A stretch of 35,870 nucleotides of DNA from Candidatus Rokuibacteriota bacterium (GTDB lineage: Bacteria; Methylomirabilota; Methylomirabilia; Rokubacteriales; CSP1-6): assembly GCA_003221615.1 (NCBI GenBank), contig QHSQ01000116.1, forward strand, positions 1 to 35,870, in the 5' to 3' direction. Numbering within the stretch: the first letter of the stretch is position 1; each line of letters opens with the position of its first letter. The notes beneath the pieces are model-generated. The model worked only from the letters and a program-made list of their open reading frames with translations. It had not been told where the DNA came from and did no database searches. The position numbers and the translations under genes were made by a program. Positions 1 through 11,494 of this stretch are shown here, piece by piece.

Positions 1-135
1 CCGAGCGTCGCGCTCACCGACGAGCTCATGACGGCTGCGCGCGGGCTCGACCTGGCCGGCTACGACTTCGCCGTGGTCTTCGACGTGATCGCGCGAATGA
101 GCGGGCTGCGCCCGAGCGTCAAGAACCCGCGCTGA
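1..135 (+). CDS. C-terminal end of an NAD(P)-dependent 3-hydroxyisobutyrate/6-phosphogluconate dehydrogenase-like protein (partial)
   Basis: Only the last 44 codons are inside the window, read from base 1 in frame and ending with TGA at 133-135. The peptide has the helical C-terminal signature of the beta-hydroxyacid dehydrogenase family: an Ala/Gly-Leu-Asp-Leu helix, then YDFAVVFDVIARMSG, then a basic tail. In this family the C-terminal all-alpha domain forms the dimer interface and closes the substrate pocket; the NAD-binding Rossmann domain would lie upstream, outside the window. The assignment rests on this short stretch only, so substrate and exact subfamily cannot be given. The gene converges on the minus-strand protease gene, leaving 45 bp between the two stop codons. 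Confidence 0.55.
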   Translation, partial: PSVALTDELMTAARGLDLAGYDFAVVFDVIARMSGLRPSVKNPR

Positions 136-180
136 CCCCCAACGCCGCCGGCGCGCCGCGGGGCTCCACGCGACGACCGT

Positions 181-852
181 TCAGCGCGGAGTGAGCGTGG
201 CCCGACCTGAAGCGGTGTCCACGCTGAGCGTGAAGGCGTCGAGCACGTCGCGACCGAGGAGCCCATCGACCGCGTCCGACCCGCGAAACGTGGACGGCAG
301 CGGATGGGCGACGACGACGATCGGCCCGATCCTCGCTCCCGCCACGTCGAGGAGCGGGAGCGTCACGAGCGTCGCCGTCGAGGTGCCCGTGACCCCGATG
401 ACCTGGACCGATCGCCCCGCCCCTCCCGCGAGCCCCGCGCGCTCGATCACCTCGGGTGAGATGACGGTGCGGTCGGCGCCCGTATCCACGATCAAGGTAA
501 GCCCTACGCCGTTGAGGCGGGCCTCGACGGTGATCGGCGCCCCGGGTGAAACCTTGAGCGCCACGGGCTCGTTCGCGGTCGGTGGCGGGATCGGGCGCGC
601 CTGGGGCGTGTTCAGGGGCGTCGCCGTGTCGCGGAACGTGGGCGGGATCGAGGCCAGATCGGCGGTGTAATGGACGGTGCCCTCGGCATCGGTCCAGCGA
701 TAGAGGTCGCCGGCGGCGGGTGCGGCGAGGCAGCAACAGCCAGCCAGGACGATGAGCGCGAGTCCCGCGCGTCGCGTGGCAGCCCCCTGGTGACCTACCG
801 GACCACTTTTTTCGCTCGGAGCGAGGCGATCGCCTCGGGCGAGTAGCCGCAC
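181..852 (-). CDS. DUF4124 plus retropepsin-like aspartic protease, exported (probable lipoprotein)
   Basis: The mature part has two recognisable modules. The first is a DUF4124-like stretch (LYRWTDAEGTVHYT, about residues 50-63 from the GTG start used here). The second is a single-copy retropepsin-like aspartic protease fold with the catalytic DTG at about 123-125 (LIVDTGADRTVIS), a Gly/Thr-rich flap, and a closing GLLGRDVLDAF motif. A hydrophobic segment LALIVLAGC at about 31-39 looks like a lipobox, so the protein is probably a membrane-anchored periplasmic protease. The start is unsure: no start codon lies just before the signal sequence, and the nearest in-frame one is the GTG at 850-852, inside the end of the CoA-transferase gene. 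That gives a 58 bp overlap and an unusually long basic leader. Such proteases act as homodimers; no substrate can be inferred. Confidence 0.7.
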   Translation of the reverse strand: MRLLARGDRLAPSEKSGPVGHQGAATRRAGLALIVLAGCCCLAAPAAGDLYRWTDAEGTVHYTADLASIPPTFRDTATPLNTPQARPIPPPTANEPVALKVSPGAPITVEARLNGVGLTLIVDTGADRTVISPEVIERAGLAGGAGRSVQVIGVTGTSTATLVTLPLLDVAGARIGPIVVVAHPLPSTFRGSDAVDGLLGRDVLDAFTLSVDTASGRATLTPR

Positions 853-1991
853 TCGGCCAGGACTTCGTCGGTGTGCTCGCCCTGAAGCGGGGCGGGCCTG
901 CGGACGCCCGGGCGCATCCGTGAGTACTTGGTCGGCGTCCCGATCACCGGGATCTCGCCGAGCTTGGGATGGAGAACCCGCTCGATCATCTCGCGCGCCG
1001 CGGTCTGCGGATCGCTCATGACCTGCTCGACCGTATTCACCGGCGTCGCTGGCACCCCACACTCCTCGAGGAGCTTCAGCAGCGGCTCGCGATCGTACGT
1101 GCCGATCGCGTCGGAGACCGCCGCCTCCAGCTGGTCGCGATGCCGCACGCGTCCGAGGTTCGTGGCGAACTTGTCGTCTCGCAGCGAGGCGATGTCGAGC
1201 GCGGCGACCAGCCGCTGCCAGAACCGGTCGTTGGCCCCGGCGATGAACACCCACTGGCCGTCGCGGCAGCGGAAGTTGCGATAGGGCGCGAGCGAGGGAT
1301 GGGACGAACCCAGGGCCTTGGGCACGTTGCCGGTGAGGAGAAATCCCTCCGCGTGATAGTTCAGCAAGGTCACCGCGGTCTCCAGGAGCGAGCCGTCGAC
1401 GCGCTGGCCGAGGCCGGTCTTCGCCCGATAGAGGAGCGCGTTGCAGATGCCGAGCGCGGAGAAGATTCCGGTCGTCAGGTCGAGGAACGAGACGCCGGCC
1501 CGGACCGGCGGGCCGTTGGGCTCTCCCGTGATCGACATGATTCCGCTGAACGCCTGCATGAGAGCCTCGTATCCGGCGCCGTCCTTCCGCGGTCCCGTCC
1601 GGCCGAACGCGGAGATGGAGCAGTAGATGAGACCGGGATTGATCGCCGACAGGGCGTCGTAGCCGAGGCCGAAGCTCTCCATGGTGCCCGTCCGGAAATT
1701 CTCGATGAGGACGTCGGCGCCCCTGACGAGATTCCGGAGGATGTCGGCGCCTTCCGGCGCCTTCAGATCGAGCGTGAGATCCCGCTTGTTGCGGTTGATG
1801 ACGAGGTACGCCGCCGACTCCCCACCCTTGTGCGGCGGCCAGGTCCGCGACTCGTCGCCCGAGCCGGTGTCTTCCACCTTGATGACGTCGGCCCCCATGT
1901 CGGCCAGGAGCATGCCGCAGAAGGGCCCCGCGAGGACACGCGAGAGATCGATGATGCGGACACCGTCGAGCGAGAGGGCGCTGGTGATCAT
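795..1991 (-). CDS. Class III (CaiB/BaiF, formyl-CoA transferase type) CoA-transferase
   Basis: 398 residues, the usual length for the family. Seen: N-terminal LDGVRIIDLSRVLAGPFCGMLLADMGADVIKVE, the INRNKRDLTLDLK motif near 65-77, and GVSFLDLTTG near 166-175, whose Asp (about D171) aligns with the catalytic nucleophile that forms the acyl-enzyme anhydride. Family members move CoA between carboxylic acids without a free CoA intermediate; the acceptor (oxalate, carnitine, succinate, mesaconate and others) cannot be read from sequence. The ATG at 1989-1991 was chosen because the family N-terminus begins there; the longer open frame upstream runs antisense through metH. No Shine-Dalgarno is visible, but a TATAGT hexamer sits 7 nt before the ATG, suggesting a leaderless message. 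It is divergent from metH by 18 bp. Confidence 0.9.
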   Translation of the reverse strand: MITSALSLDGVRIIDLSRVLAGPFCGMLLADMGADVIKVEDTGSGDESRTWPPHKGGESAAYLVINRNKRDLTLDLKAPEGADILRNLVRGADVLIENFRTGTMESFGLGYDALSAINPGLIYCSISAFGRTGPRKDGAGYEALMQAFSGIMSITGEPNGPPVRAGVSFLDLTTGIFSALGICNALLYRAKTGLGQRVDGSLLETAVTLLNYHAEGFLLTGNVPKALGSSHPSLAPYRNFRCRDGQWVFIAGANDRFWQRLVAALDIASLRDDKFATNLGRVRHRDQLEAAVSDAIGTYDREPLLKLLEECGVPATPVNTVEQVMSDPQTAAREMIERVLHPKLGEIPVIGTPTKYSRMRPGVRRPAPLQGEHTDEVLAECGYSPEAIASLRAKKVVR

Positions 1992-2009
1992 GTGCGCTAC
2001 TATAACGCT
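1992..2009. promoter_or_regulatory. 18-bp divergent start region with back-to-back -10 elements
   Basis: The whole spacer between the two start codons holds one AT-rich block. On the plus strand TACTAT (1998-2003) lies 6 nt before the metH ATG. On the minus strand TATAGT (2004-1999) lies 7 nt before the CoA-transferase ATG. Both positions are those expected if transcription begins at the A of the start codon. No -35 match and no ribosome-binding site is visible on either side. Confidence 0.5.
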
Positions 2010-5411
<3,402 letters not shown>

Positions 5412-5434
5412 CGCGCTGAGCTTTCGAGACGCCG

Positions 5435-5467
5435 CGGGCCCGAGCCGGAAGTTCCGGCTTGGGCCCG
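5435..5467. terminator. Strong hairpin between convergent genes (bidirectional terminator candidate)
   Basis: Inverted repeat with left arm at 5435-5449 (CGGGCCCGAGCCGGA) and right arm at 5453-5467 (TCCGGCTTGGGCCCG). There is one G-U wobble and a tiny loop. It starts 23 bp after the metH stop and ends 23 bp before the stop of the convergent secreted-protein gene, so it could serve both. No T-run follows on either strand. Confidence 0.6.
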
Positions 5468-5490
5468 TGCGAGGCGACGAGGGAACCAGA

Positions 5491-6192
5491 CTAGAAGTCG
5501 ATCTCGAGCCGCACCGTCGGCATGCCGAGCGAACGCTCCTCATTCTTGACCTCGACTGGACGACCGTGGTCGTTCAGGTAGTAGGCAGTCGACTCGCGTC
5601 TCGGCTGGCGGCGCTGACCGGCCTCGTCCAGCGCGAAGGGCAGCCGGAACGTTCCAGTGAATTTGAAGGTGGCCTCGGAGTAGCCGTCGATCGTACCCAC
5701 GCCGTCCGTGATGACTCCGAGCGGCGCCTGACCACTCAGCGAAAGCGAGAGGTCGGCCTTACCGGAAAAAGTCCCGGTCATGATCACGAACTCCGGAGCG
5801 TCGACGGCATTGTCCCCCTGAACGACGACCGCGTACGTCCCGCCCAGGGTGCCCGTGCCGGTCGCCAGGCTCAGGTCGTCGGCCCCGGTCGCGTTCACCG
5901 TGCACCGCTTGGCCTTGGGAACGATCAGCCGGACGTACGCCGGACAGAGGGGCGTCCCAATCTTCGCCCAGCCGGACAGCTGAGCGACCGCACTGCGCCG
6001 GGCCGCCGTGGCGACGCCGCTCACGAAGTTGCCGGACGCGTCCTTCAGGTACATGTCCTCGGTCACCTCGTACAGCACGGCATCCGGGCTTCCGGCCAGC
6101 GCCGGCAGAGGCCCGACCATCAGCACGAACAGCAGGAACATCAGCCCCAGGAGGCTCCATGTCACTGCGCTTTTCCAACAGATACTGGTCAT
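5491..6192 (-). CDS. Secreted protein of unknown function, paralogue of 11495-12175
   Basis: 233 residues. The N-terminus is a typical signal peptide (charged start, hydrophobic segment about 12-32, ALAG cleavage region about 31-34). The mature part is beta-rich, with two cysteines in a GTPLCP and a KRCTV context that could form a disulphide. I do not recognise a named family. It shares clear blocks with the protein at 11495-12175: DAVLYEVTE versus DAVFYELVE, TPLCP versus SPLCP, an identical FTGTFRLPF, and a C-terminal NDHGRPVEV...ERSLGMPTVRLEIDF versus NDRGRPVPV...ERALGDPTVRLEVHF. ATG at 6190-6192 follows a GGAGAG ribosome-binding site. A sigma-54-type promoter lies about 50 bp upstream. It is probably an envelope or exported protein controlled by the neighbouring signalling locus. 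Confidence 0.8.
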   Translation of the reverse strand: MTSICWKSAVTWSLLGLMFLLFVLMVGPLPALAGSPDAVLYEVTEDMYLKDASGNFVSGVATAARRSAVAQLSGWAKIGTPLCPAYVRLIVPKAKRCTVNATGADDLSLATGTGTLGGTYAVVVQGDNAVDAPEFVIMTGTFSGKADLSLSLSGQAPLGVITDGVGTIDGYSEATFKFTGTFRLPFALDEAGQRRQPRRESTAYYLNDHGRPVEVKNEERSLGMPTVRLEIDF

Positions 6193-6242
6193 CGCTCTCT
6201 CTCCGTATCAAAGGGTTGAACCACTACAGCCAACCGGAGTAG

Positions 6243-6260
6243 TTGCAATGCGAGGACCAA
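6243..6260 (-). promoter_or_regulatory. Sigma-54 type (-24/-12) promoter of the secreted-protein gene
   Basis: On the minus strand the sequence is TTGGTCCTCGCATTGCAA, with GG and GC separated by exactly 10 nt and a perfect TTGCA -12 element. The predicted start near 6234 gives a leader of about 40 nt that contains the GGAGAG ribosome-binding site. It closely resembles the element at 17326-17343. Confidence 0.6.
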
Positions 6261-6472
6261 CGCGATTTGTCGTACAAGAAATTGATTTCGTTGACTTCTC
6301 GTCGTCGCACTTCCGGAGTTGGATATCCGTAAGCGATTGATTTATTGTCGTTTTTAGTCCGGAAATCGAGTCTAGCAGGAATAACGATCAATAGTTCAGG
6401 GGCTTAGGTGTCTCGCCGGAAGAGGACTGAATCCGAGTAGAAACTTAACGAGTTGGACGGAAGCGGGCGCGT
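6261..6472. promoter_or_regulatory. AT-rich intergenic region with repeated TCCGGA boxes, candidate enhancer sites
   Basis: This stretch is conspicuously AT-richer than its surroundings and has no credible gene. It holds TTCCGGA (6311-6317) running straight into AGTTGGATATCC (6317-6328), TCCGGAAA (6358-6365) and CCGGAA (6417-6422). Similar boxes, including AGTTGGGATATTCC, lie upstream of the sigma-54-type promoter at 17326-17343. They are placed 60-170 bp upstream of the promoter at 6243-6260, as expected for activator binding sites. This is inference from motif sharing only. Confidence 0.4.
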
Positions 6473-8674
6473 CTAGAGCTCGGGGTCCTGTTCCTCGATC
6501 GTCGCGCCGGGCTTGGCCGGCAGCTTGACCGTGAACGTCGAGCCCTTGCCGAACTCGCTCTGGACCTCGATCGAGCCGCCGTGGCTCTCCACGATGCCCA
6601 GGCTCACCGACAGGCCCAGGCCCGTGCCACTCACCTCGGGCTTGGTCGTGAAGAACGGCTCGAAGATGCGATGCATGTGCTCGGGGGCGATGCCGGTGCC
6701 GGTGTCGATCACCTCGACCTGCACGGTGTCGCCATTGGCCGATGAGCGGATCGTGAGCGATCCGCCGCGGTCCTTCATGACGTAGACGGCGTTGTTGATG
6801 AGGTTGATGAACACCTGCTTGATGCGCGGCACATCGACCTCGACCGGAGCCAGCCCCGACGCATACTCCTCGCGGAGCGTGATCGACTCCAACGCACCCT
6901 GACGACGGACCATGGCCAGGGTCTGCTCGAGGACCGTGTTGAGATCGGTGATCTGAGGAATGAACTCACGCTGGCGACTGAAGTGCAGGAGATCGCGCAC
7001 GATGTCGCGCGCGCGTCCCGCCTCCTCCTGGATCAGATCGAGCTCCTCCCGCCACGGCTGACCGGGTGGCACCTGCTCGGCGAGGTAGGACGCGAAACCG
7101 AGCACGCTCGTCAGCGGATTGTTGATCTCGTGGGCGATGTTCGCCGCCAGCTCGCCGATGGCGGCGAGCTTGGTCGACTGGATCAACTGGGCCTGCGTCC
7201 GCTTGAGCTCGGCCACCTGCTGCTTCTCGGCCTCGTAGAGCCGCGAGTTCTCGCTGGCGACGGCCGCCTGCAGCGCGATGGCCTCGGTGAGCCGGAGCTC
7301 GTCCGAGGTGAAGCGATGGTGGTCCTTCAGCCAGGCGAGCGCGAACCCGCCGATGCTCTCGCCCTTCCAGCGCATCGGCTGGATGAGGACCGACTTGTGC
7401 GCGATCATCCGGGCAAGCGGATGATCGAAGCGCGGGTCCTCCTGGCTGTTGCTGGAGTACACCGGGCCGTCCACCCGCCGCCAGTCGCTCACGCGAGGAT
7501 CGAGCGACTTCAAGGTGGCGCTCTCGAGCGCTCCCAGGAGCTCCTTGGGCACGCGATAGCCGCCGATCGGCACGAATCGGCTCCCGTCCTCGCTCTGGAG
7601 CCACGCGCCGCCGGTGTCGGCGCCGAGCGCCCGCACCATGGCTCGCGTCGTCCTCCTCAAGATCTCGTTCAGCTCCAGGGTCGCGCTGGCGTCCTGGCTC
7701 ACCGCCAGGAGCGTCTCCGTGTGACGCAACCGCTCCTGGGTCTCCTCGTGCAGGCGCATGACGCCCTCGTACAGGCGGGCGTTCTCGACAGCGATCGCCA
7801 CCTGATCGGCGACGATCTTGAGCAACTGCTCCTCGTCGGCCTTCGCCCCGGGCGGCAGCACGTGCCGCGCGATCATCACGCCGAGCGGACGACCGCGTAC
7901 GGTGAGAGGCAGCCTCCACTCCACTTCCGTCCAGTCGTCGGCCGCCGACACACCGGAGCCGGCCAGGACGCTCCGCGGCTGGACGTCGGTGTCCCGGCGC
8001 ACGGAGACCTGCACGCCGGGCGGCTCGCTGAGCTCGACGCTGAGGCTCGTGCTCCCGATCGCCCGGGCCAGCCCGCCCAGGAGTTTCTCGAGCATTCCGG
8101 CGACGCCCAGCTCGGAGGTGATGTCCTCCATCGAGCGATGCAGATCCTCGAGCTGCGAGGCCCGCCGCACGAAGTGCTGGTTCAGCCGTTTGAGCTCCTC
8201 GACCTGATTGAGCAGGCGATACACGAGCCGCTGGTTCAGCTCGCGCAGGTAGACGCCTTCGTCGTGACTCTCGACCCGCTCGCGCTTGCCGCCGAGGAAC
8301 TCGGCGACCTGGCGCGGGAACGCGTCGACGTCGATCGGCTTCTGGATGTAGCCGTCGCAGCCGGCCACCAGCGTGCGCTGCCGGTCGCCCTGCATCGCGT
8401 ACGCCGTCACCGCGATCACCGGCGTCGAGGCCAGATTGGGGAACGACTTCAAGATCGCGACGATCTCGTATCCGTCGACCCCCGGCAGGTTGATGTCGAG
8501 CAGGATGAGCGCCGGCTCCTCGCGGATGGCCGCTTCGATCCCGGCCAGGCCGTCCTCGGCGTCGACGATGAGGTATCCGGCTGCCTCGAGCACCGCGCGG
8601 ACGAGCATCCGGTTCTCGCGGTTGTCCTCGATGTAGAGGATCTTCACCTTCTGGTCGAGTGGGCGTGCCGGCAT
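6473..8674 (-). CDS. Hybrid sensor: REC-coiled coil-GAF-GAF-histidine kinase
   Basis: 733 residues, no membrane segment, hence cytoplasmic. Domains: an N-terminal receiver (about 10-128) with acidic pair E16/D17, phosphoacceptor D60, T90 and K112; a coiled coil at about 145-190; two GAF-type sensor regions at about 185-302 and 320-480, each ending in a VENARLY/SENSRLY signalling helix; HisKA at about 505-570 with H515 in NIAHEINNPLTS; HATPase at about 615-718 with N-box (NLINNAV), DTGTGI, FEPFFTTK and GTGLGL. The receiver at the N-terminus suggests it takes phosphate from another kinase, plausibly the 7TM-type kinase encoded 14 bp upstream, to control its own output. An AAGGGG ribosome-binding site precedes the ATG. 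It is the last gene of the run; no clear terminator follows. Confidence 0.9.
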   Translation of the reverse strand: MPARPLDQKVKILYIEDNRENRMLVRAVLEAAGYLIVDAEDGLAGIEAAIREEPALILLDINLPGVDGYEIVAILKSFPNLASTPVIAVTAYAMQGDRQRTLVAGCDGYIQKPIDVDAFPRQVAEFLGGKRERVESHDEGVYLRELNQRLVYRLLNQVEELKRLNQHFVRRASQLEDLHRSMEDITSELGVAGMLEKLLGGLARAIGSTSLSVELSEPPGVQVSVRRDTDVQPRSVLAGSGVSAADDWTEVEWRLPLTVRGRPLGVMIARHVLPPGAKADEEQLLKIVADQVAIAVENARLYEGVMRLHEETQERLRHTETLLAVSQDASATLELNEILRRTTRAMVRALGADTGGAWLQSEDGSRFVPIGGYRVPKELLGALESATLKSLDPRVSDWRRVDGPVYSSNSQEDPRFDHPLARMIAHKSVLIQPMRWKGESIGGFALAWLKDHHRFTSDELRLTEAIALQAAVASENSRLYEAEKQQVAELKRTQAQLIQSTKLAAIGELAANIAHEINNPLTSVLGFASYLAEQVPPGQPWREELDLIQEEAGRARDIVRDLLHFSRQREFIPQITDLNTVLEQTLAMVRRQGALESITLREEYASGLAPVEVDVPRIKQVFINLINNAVYVMKDRGGSLTIRSSANGDTVQVEVIDTGTGIAPEHMHRIFEPFFTTKPEVSGTGLGLSVSLGIVESHGGSIEVQSEFGKGSTFTVKLPAKPGATIEEQDPEL

Positions 8675-8688
8675 GCGGCCCCTTGTCC

Positions 8689-10809
8689 TCAGATCAACGG
8701 CAAGGTGAAGTGGAACGTCGAGCCTTGGTTCTCACGGCTCTCCGCCCAGATGCGGCCGCCGTGGAGCTCGACGAACTTCTTGCTGATCGCCAGCCCGAGG
8801 CCCGTGCCTCCGGCGCTGCGGGCGACCGGATTATCGAGCTGCTGGAACGGCTCGAACAGCCGCGCCAGATCGTCCTCGCGGATCCCGATACCGGTGTCGG
8901 CGACGCTCAGCCGGGCCGCGTCCGGCTCGGCCACGACGCTGACGAGCACGCGGCCCTGCGCGGTGAACTTGATCGCGTTCGACAGCAGATTCAGGAGGAT
9001 CTGCTTGACCTTCGTGCGGTCGGCCGACAGCGGCGGCAGCTCGAGCGGCACGTTCTTCTCGATCTTCAGCTGCTTGCCGCGGCCCAGCGGCATCGACGAC
9101 TCGATGCACTCGTCGACCAGCTCGTGCAGGTCGATCTCCTCGGAGAGCATCTCGATCTTGCCGGCCTCGATGCGCGAGAAGTCAAGGATGCCGTTGATGA
9201 GCTGGAGCAGATGGGCGCCGCTGTTGTGGACCGAACGGATGTAGGTCTCCTGCCGCTCGGTCAGCTCGCCGTCCAGACGATTGAGCAGCACCTTCGAGAA
9301 GCCGATGATCGAGTTGAGCGGCGTCCGGAGCTCGTGCGACATGCTCGCCAGGAACTGGGACTTCAGCCGGCTGGCCTGCATGAGCTGCGCGTTCGAGTTC
9401 GAGAGCTCTTCGTAGAGCCGCGCGTTCTCGAGTGAGATCGCCACCTGGTTGGCGAGCACCGCGAGGACCTCGAGCTCTTGGTCGTCGAAGATGTCGCCGG
9501 AGAGCTTCTCGCCGACGAGCAGGATGCCGGTCAGCTTGCCCTCGATCTTCAGCGGCACGATCAGGGCGGCCTTGATCGAATCGAGCTCGTTCTCGGCCGT
9601 CTCGAAATATGCCGCGATCTCGGGATTGAGCTTCGCCTCTTCCTTGACCAGGACCCGCCCCTTCTGGTTCAGCCACTGGACGATCGGGCTGTCGACCCGG
9701 ATGGAGGTGATCCCGGCGCCGTCACCCACCGTGGTGTCCTCTCGATAGACGACGAACCCGCTGCGCTGTGGGTCGAAGATCATCAGCACGCAGTGGGTCA
9801 GCGGCACGCCGCGTACGAGCCCGTGCACGAGCGTCTCCATGAGGCGCCCGAAGTCGAGGATCGAGCCCATCCGCTTGCTGAGATCCAGGAGCGTCTCGTA
9901 GCAGCCGCGCCGGCGGCTGAACATCAGGCGCTCGATCCGTTCCTCCAACCGCTGGCCGATCGGGCTCACGAGCATGGTCAGGACGAAGCCGAGTGGCAGG
10001 ATGACCCAGAGCGGGTTCACCTGGTCCCAGTCGGCGTACGACTCGGCCGTGACCAAGGTGGCGGTGAGCGCGCCCCAGAGGAGGAGGTAGATCGCTCCCT
10101 TCTTCACCAGCACGTTCACGTCGAAGAGCCGGTAGCGGACAATCGACGTCCCGAGCATCAGCGCGAAGATCATGTTGGCGGGGATGCCCATCGGGTACAC
10201 GAGGTCCGCCGCCGGTACGAACCGGGTCAGGATGAATCGGGCGAAGTCGATGACCCCACCGACCAGGCTCACGCCGGTGCCCAGCAGGATCAGCGTCGCG
10301 CGGTTGCGCCGGAAGCTCGATTCCACGTCCTTGTAGCTCCGGATCAGGAGCAGGAGCCCGTAGATCAGGAAGAAGTTGAAGTAGATGAAGAACGGGGTGT
10401 ACAGCGGGCCTGTCGCGGGCGCCCATCCCCAGTAGGTCGACTTCACGCCGCTCATGAACAACGGCGAGCCGCTCAGGTTGATGACGTTGAAGACGATCGC
10501 GAGCGTGTACGCGGCGACCAGCGAGGTCCGATGGCGCGTCGTGCTCTCGAGGAAGATCAGCACGAAGTGGTAGTAGAACGCCGGGAGCGCGATGACGCCG
10601 GTGTGGATCACGATCTCCCAGAAGAACGCCGTCGGCTCGTCCGGGGCTCGGCGGAGCATGAAGACGCCGAAGTTCCAGACGGCCATGCCGCCGACGAAGT
10701 AGGTGAACAGACGGTTCAGCCGGCTCCCCGAGTTGCGCAGGAGCGTGATCCCCGCGAGGGAGACGTTGAGGATCAGCGCGAGCAGCGGGAGGAAGTTATG
10801 AAGTGTCAC
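8689..10809 (-). CDS. Membrane histidine kinase with 7TM-type sensor, GAF domain, HisKA and HATPase
   Basis: 706 residues. The N-terminal 285 residues form about eight hydrophobic helices of the histidine-kinase N-terminal 7TM type. A GAF domain follows at about 305-465, ending in SLENARLYEEL. HisKA has H492 in SMSHELRTPLNS; HATPase at about 595-706 has NLLSNAIKF, DTGIGI, FEPFQQLD and GGTGLGLAIS. There is no receiver or DNA-binding domain, so the phosphate must leave to another protein; the receiver-bearing kinase just downstream and the CheY-like protein upstream are candidates. The start is GTG at 10807-10809, inside the end of the acetyltransferase gene (14 bp overlap), which indicates translational coupling. 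Confidence 0.9.
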   Translation of the reverse strand: MTLHNFLPLLALILNVSLAGITLLRNSGSRLNRLFTYFVGGMAVWNFGVFMLRRAPDEPTAFFWEIVIHTGVIALPAFYYHFVLIFLESTTRHRTSLVAAYTLAIVFNVINLSGSPLFMSGVKSTYWGWAPATGPLYTPFFIYFNFFLIYGLLLLIRSYKDVESSFRRNRATLILLGTGVSLVGGVIDFARFILTRFVPAADLVYPMGIPANMIFALMLGTSIVRYRLFDVNVLVKKGAIYLLLWGALTATLVTAESYADWDQVNPLWVILPLGFVLTMLVSPIGQRLEERIERLMFSRRRGCYETLLDLSKRMGSILDFGRLMETLVHGLVRGVPLTHCVLMIFDPQRSGFVVYREDTTVGDGAGITSIRVDSPIVQWLNQKGRVLVKEEAKLNPEIAAYFETAENELDSIKAALIVPLKIEGKLTGILLVGEKLSGDIFDDQELEVLAVLANQVAISLENARLYEELSNSNAQLMQASRLKSQFLASMSHELRTPLNSIIGFSKVLLNRLDGELTERQETYIRSVHNSGAHLLQLINGILDFSRIEAGKIEMLSEEIDLHELVDECIESSMPLGRGKQLKIEKNVPLELPPLSADRTKVKQILLNLLSNAIKFTAQGRVLVSVVAEPDAARLSVADTGIGIREDDLARLFEPFQQLDNPVARSAGGTGLGLAISKKFVELHGGRIWAESRENQGSTFHFTLPLI

Positions 10810-11473
10810 GCGCGTCCCCCTCAGGACCGTCGAGAGGGAGATACACCCGGTCCTTCTTGCGCTGCTGCTCGATCTCGTGCTCCAGGATGCCGAAGACGAG
10901 CATGTCCCAGCACTGACCGTCCTGGTATCCGGCCTTGCGGAGGATGCCCTCCTGACGAAAGCCGTTGCGCCGCAGCGAGTTGGCGCTCAGACGATTGTAA
11001 TCGTACACCTTGGCCTCGATGCGCCGAAGCCCCAGCACGTCGACCCCATAGTACGAGATCAGCTTGCCGGCCTCCACACCAAATCCTCGGCGGATCGCCC
11101 TGGCGTCGGTCAGCATGACCTCGAGGAACGCGTAGCCCTCGAGCAGGTGGATGTTGAACAGGCGCGCCAGCCCCAGCGGCGCGGCCCACTCGGGGGATGC
11201 CTCGATCACGAGCACGATCTGCGTCGAATCCATCAGGCACGCCTCGTAGAACGAGGGGTCTTTGTCGTAGACGTGCTTGTAGGTGTTCAGGAACTCGCTG
11301 CCGACCATCCGCTCGAGGAACGGATCTTCCGCCCACACCGACAAATAGTCGAGATCCTCGGGGCGCAGCGTCCGGAGGTAGACGCGCGTGCCACGCGAGA
11401 CCACACCCGTGCGGCGCGCCCTACTGGCGTCGGGCCTGCGCGACACGGACGGCATCTCTTCCACGGCGATCAT
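10796..11473 (-). CDS. GNAT family N-acetyltransferase (RimJ/RimL-like)
   Basis: 225 residues. The first 25 or so are a basic, probably disordered extension; the GNAT fold then starts with GTRVYLRTLRPEDLDYLSVWAEDP, the usual opening of RimJ/RimL-type enzymes. The acetyl-CoA pyrophosphate loop is seen as RRGFGVEAGKLISYY (about 128-142), followed by the family sequence VYDYNRLSANSLRRNGFRQEG. Substrates in this family include protein N-termini, antibiotics and cell-wall precursors; none can be assigned here. The gene lies 21 bp after the secreted-protein gene and overlaps the downstream membrane kinase, so it probably acts in the same pathway. Two ATGs are possible (11473, or 18 bp further in). 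Confidence 0.82.
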   Translation of the reverse strand: MIAVEEMPSVSRRPDASRARRTGVVSRGTRVYLRTLRPEDLDYLSVWAEDPFLERMVGSEFLNTYKHVYDKDPSFYEACLMDSTQIVLVIEASPEWAAPLGLARLFNIHLLEGYAFLEVMLTDARAIRRGFGVEAGKLISYYGVDVLGLRRIEAKVYDYNRLSANSLRRNGFRQEGILRKAGYQDGQCWDMLVFGILEHEIEQQRKKDRVYLPLDGPEGDARDTS

Positions 11474-11494
11474 TCTCCCACCTGGCCGCCTGCC

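Noticed and set aside
136-180. Terminator in the 45-bp gap at the left edge
   Set aside because: The gap is GC-rich with several short self-complementary pieces (such as CGCCGGCG) but no single stable hairpin or T-run.
969-2009. Upstream extension of the metH frame
   Set aside because: It runs antisense through the well-conserved CoA-transferase gene; the MetH barrel begins right after the ATG at 2010.
1900-2009. Cobalamin or SAM riboswitch before metH
   Set aside because: Only 18 bp separate metH from the divergent start codon and the message is probably leaderless; no B12-box-like sequence seen.
6983-9244. Long plus-strand open frames opposite the kinases, and similar ones at 9478-11118, 12073-13896, 14273-15865 and 17301-19559
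   Set aside because: These are antisense shadows typical of GC-rich DNA, with biased composition and no domain; the minus-strand genes are unambiguous.
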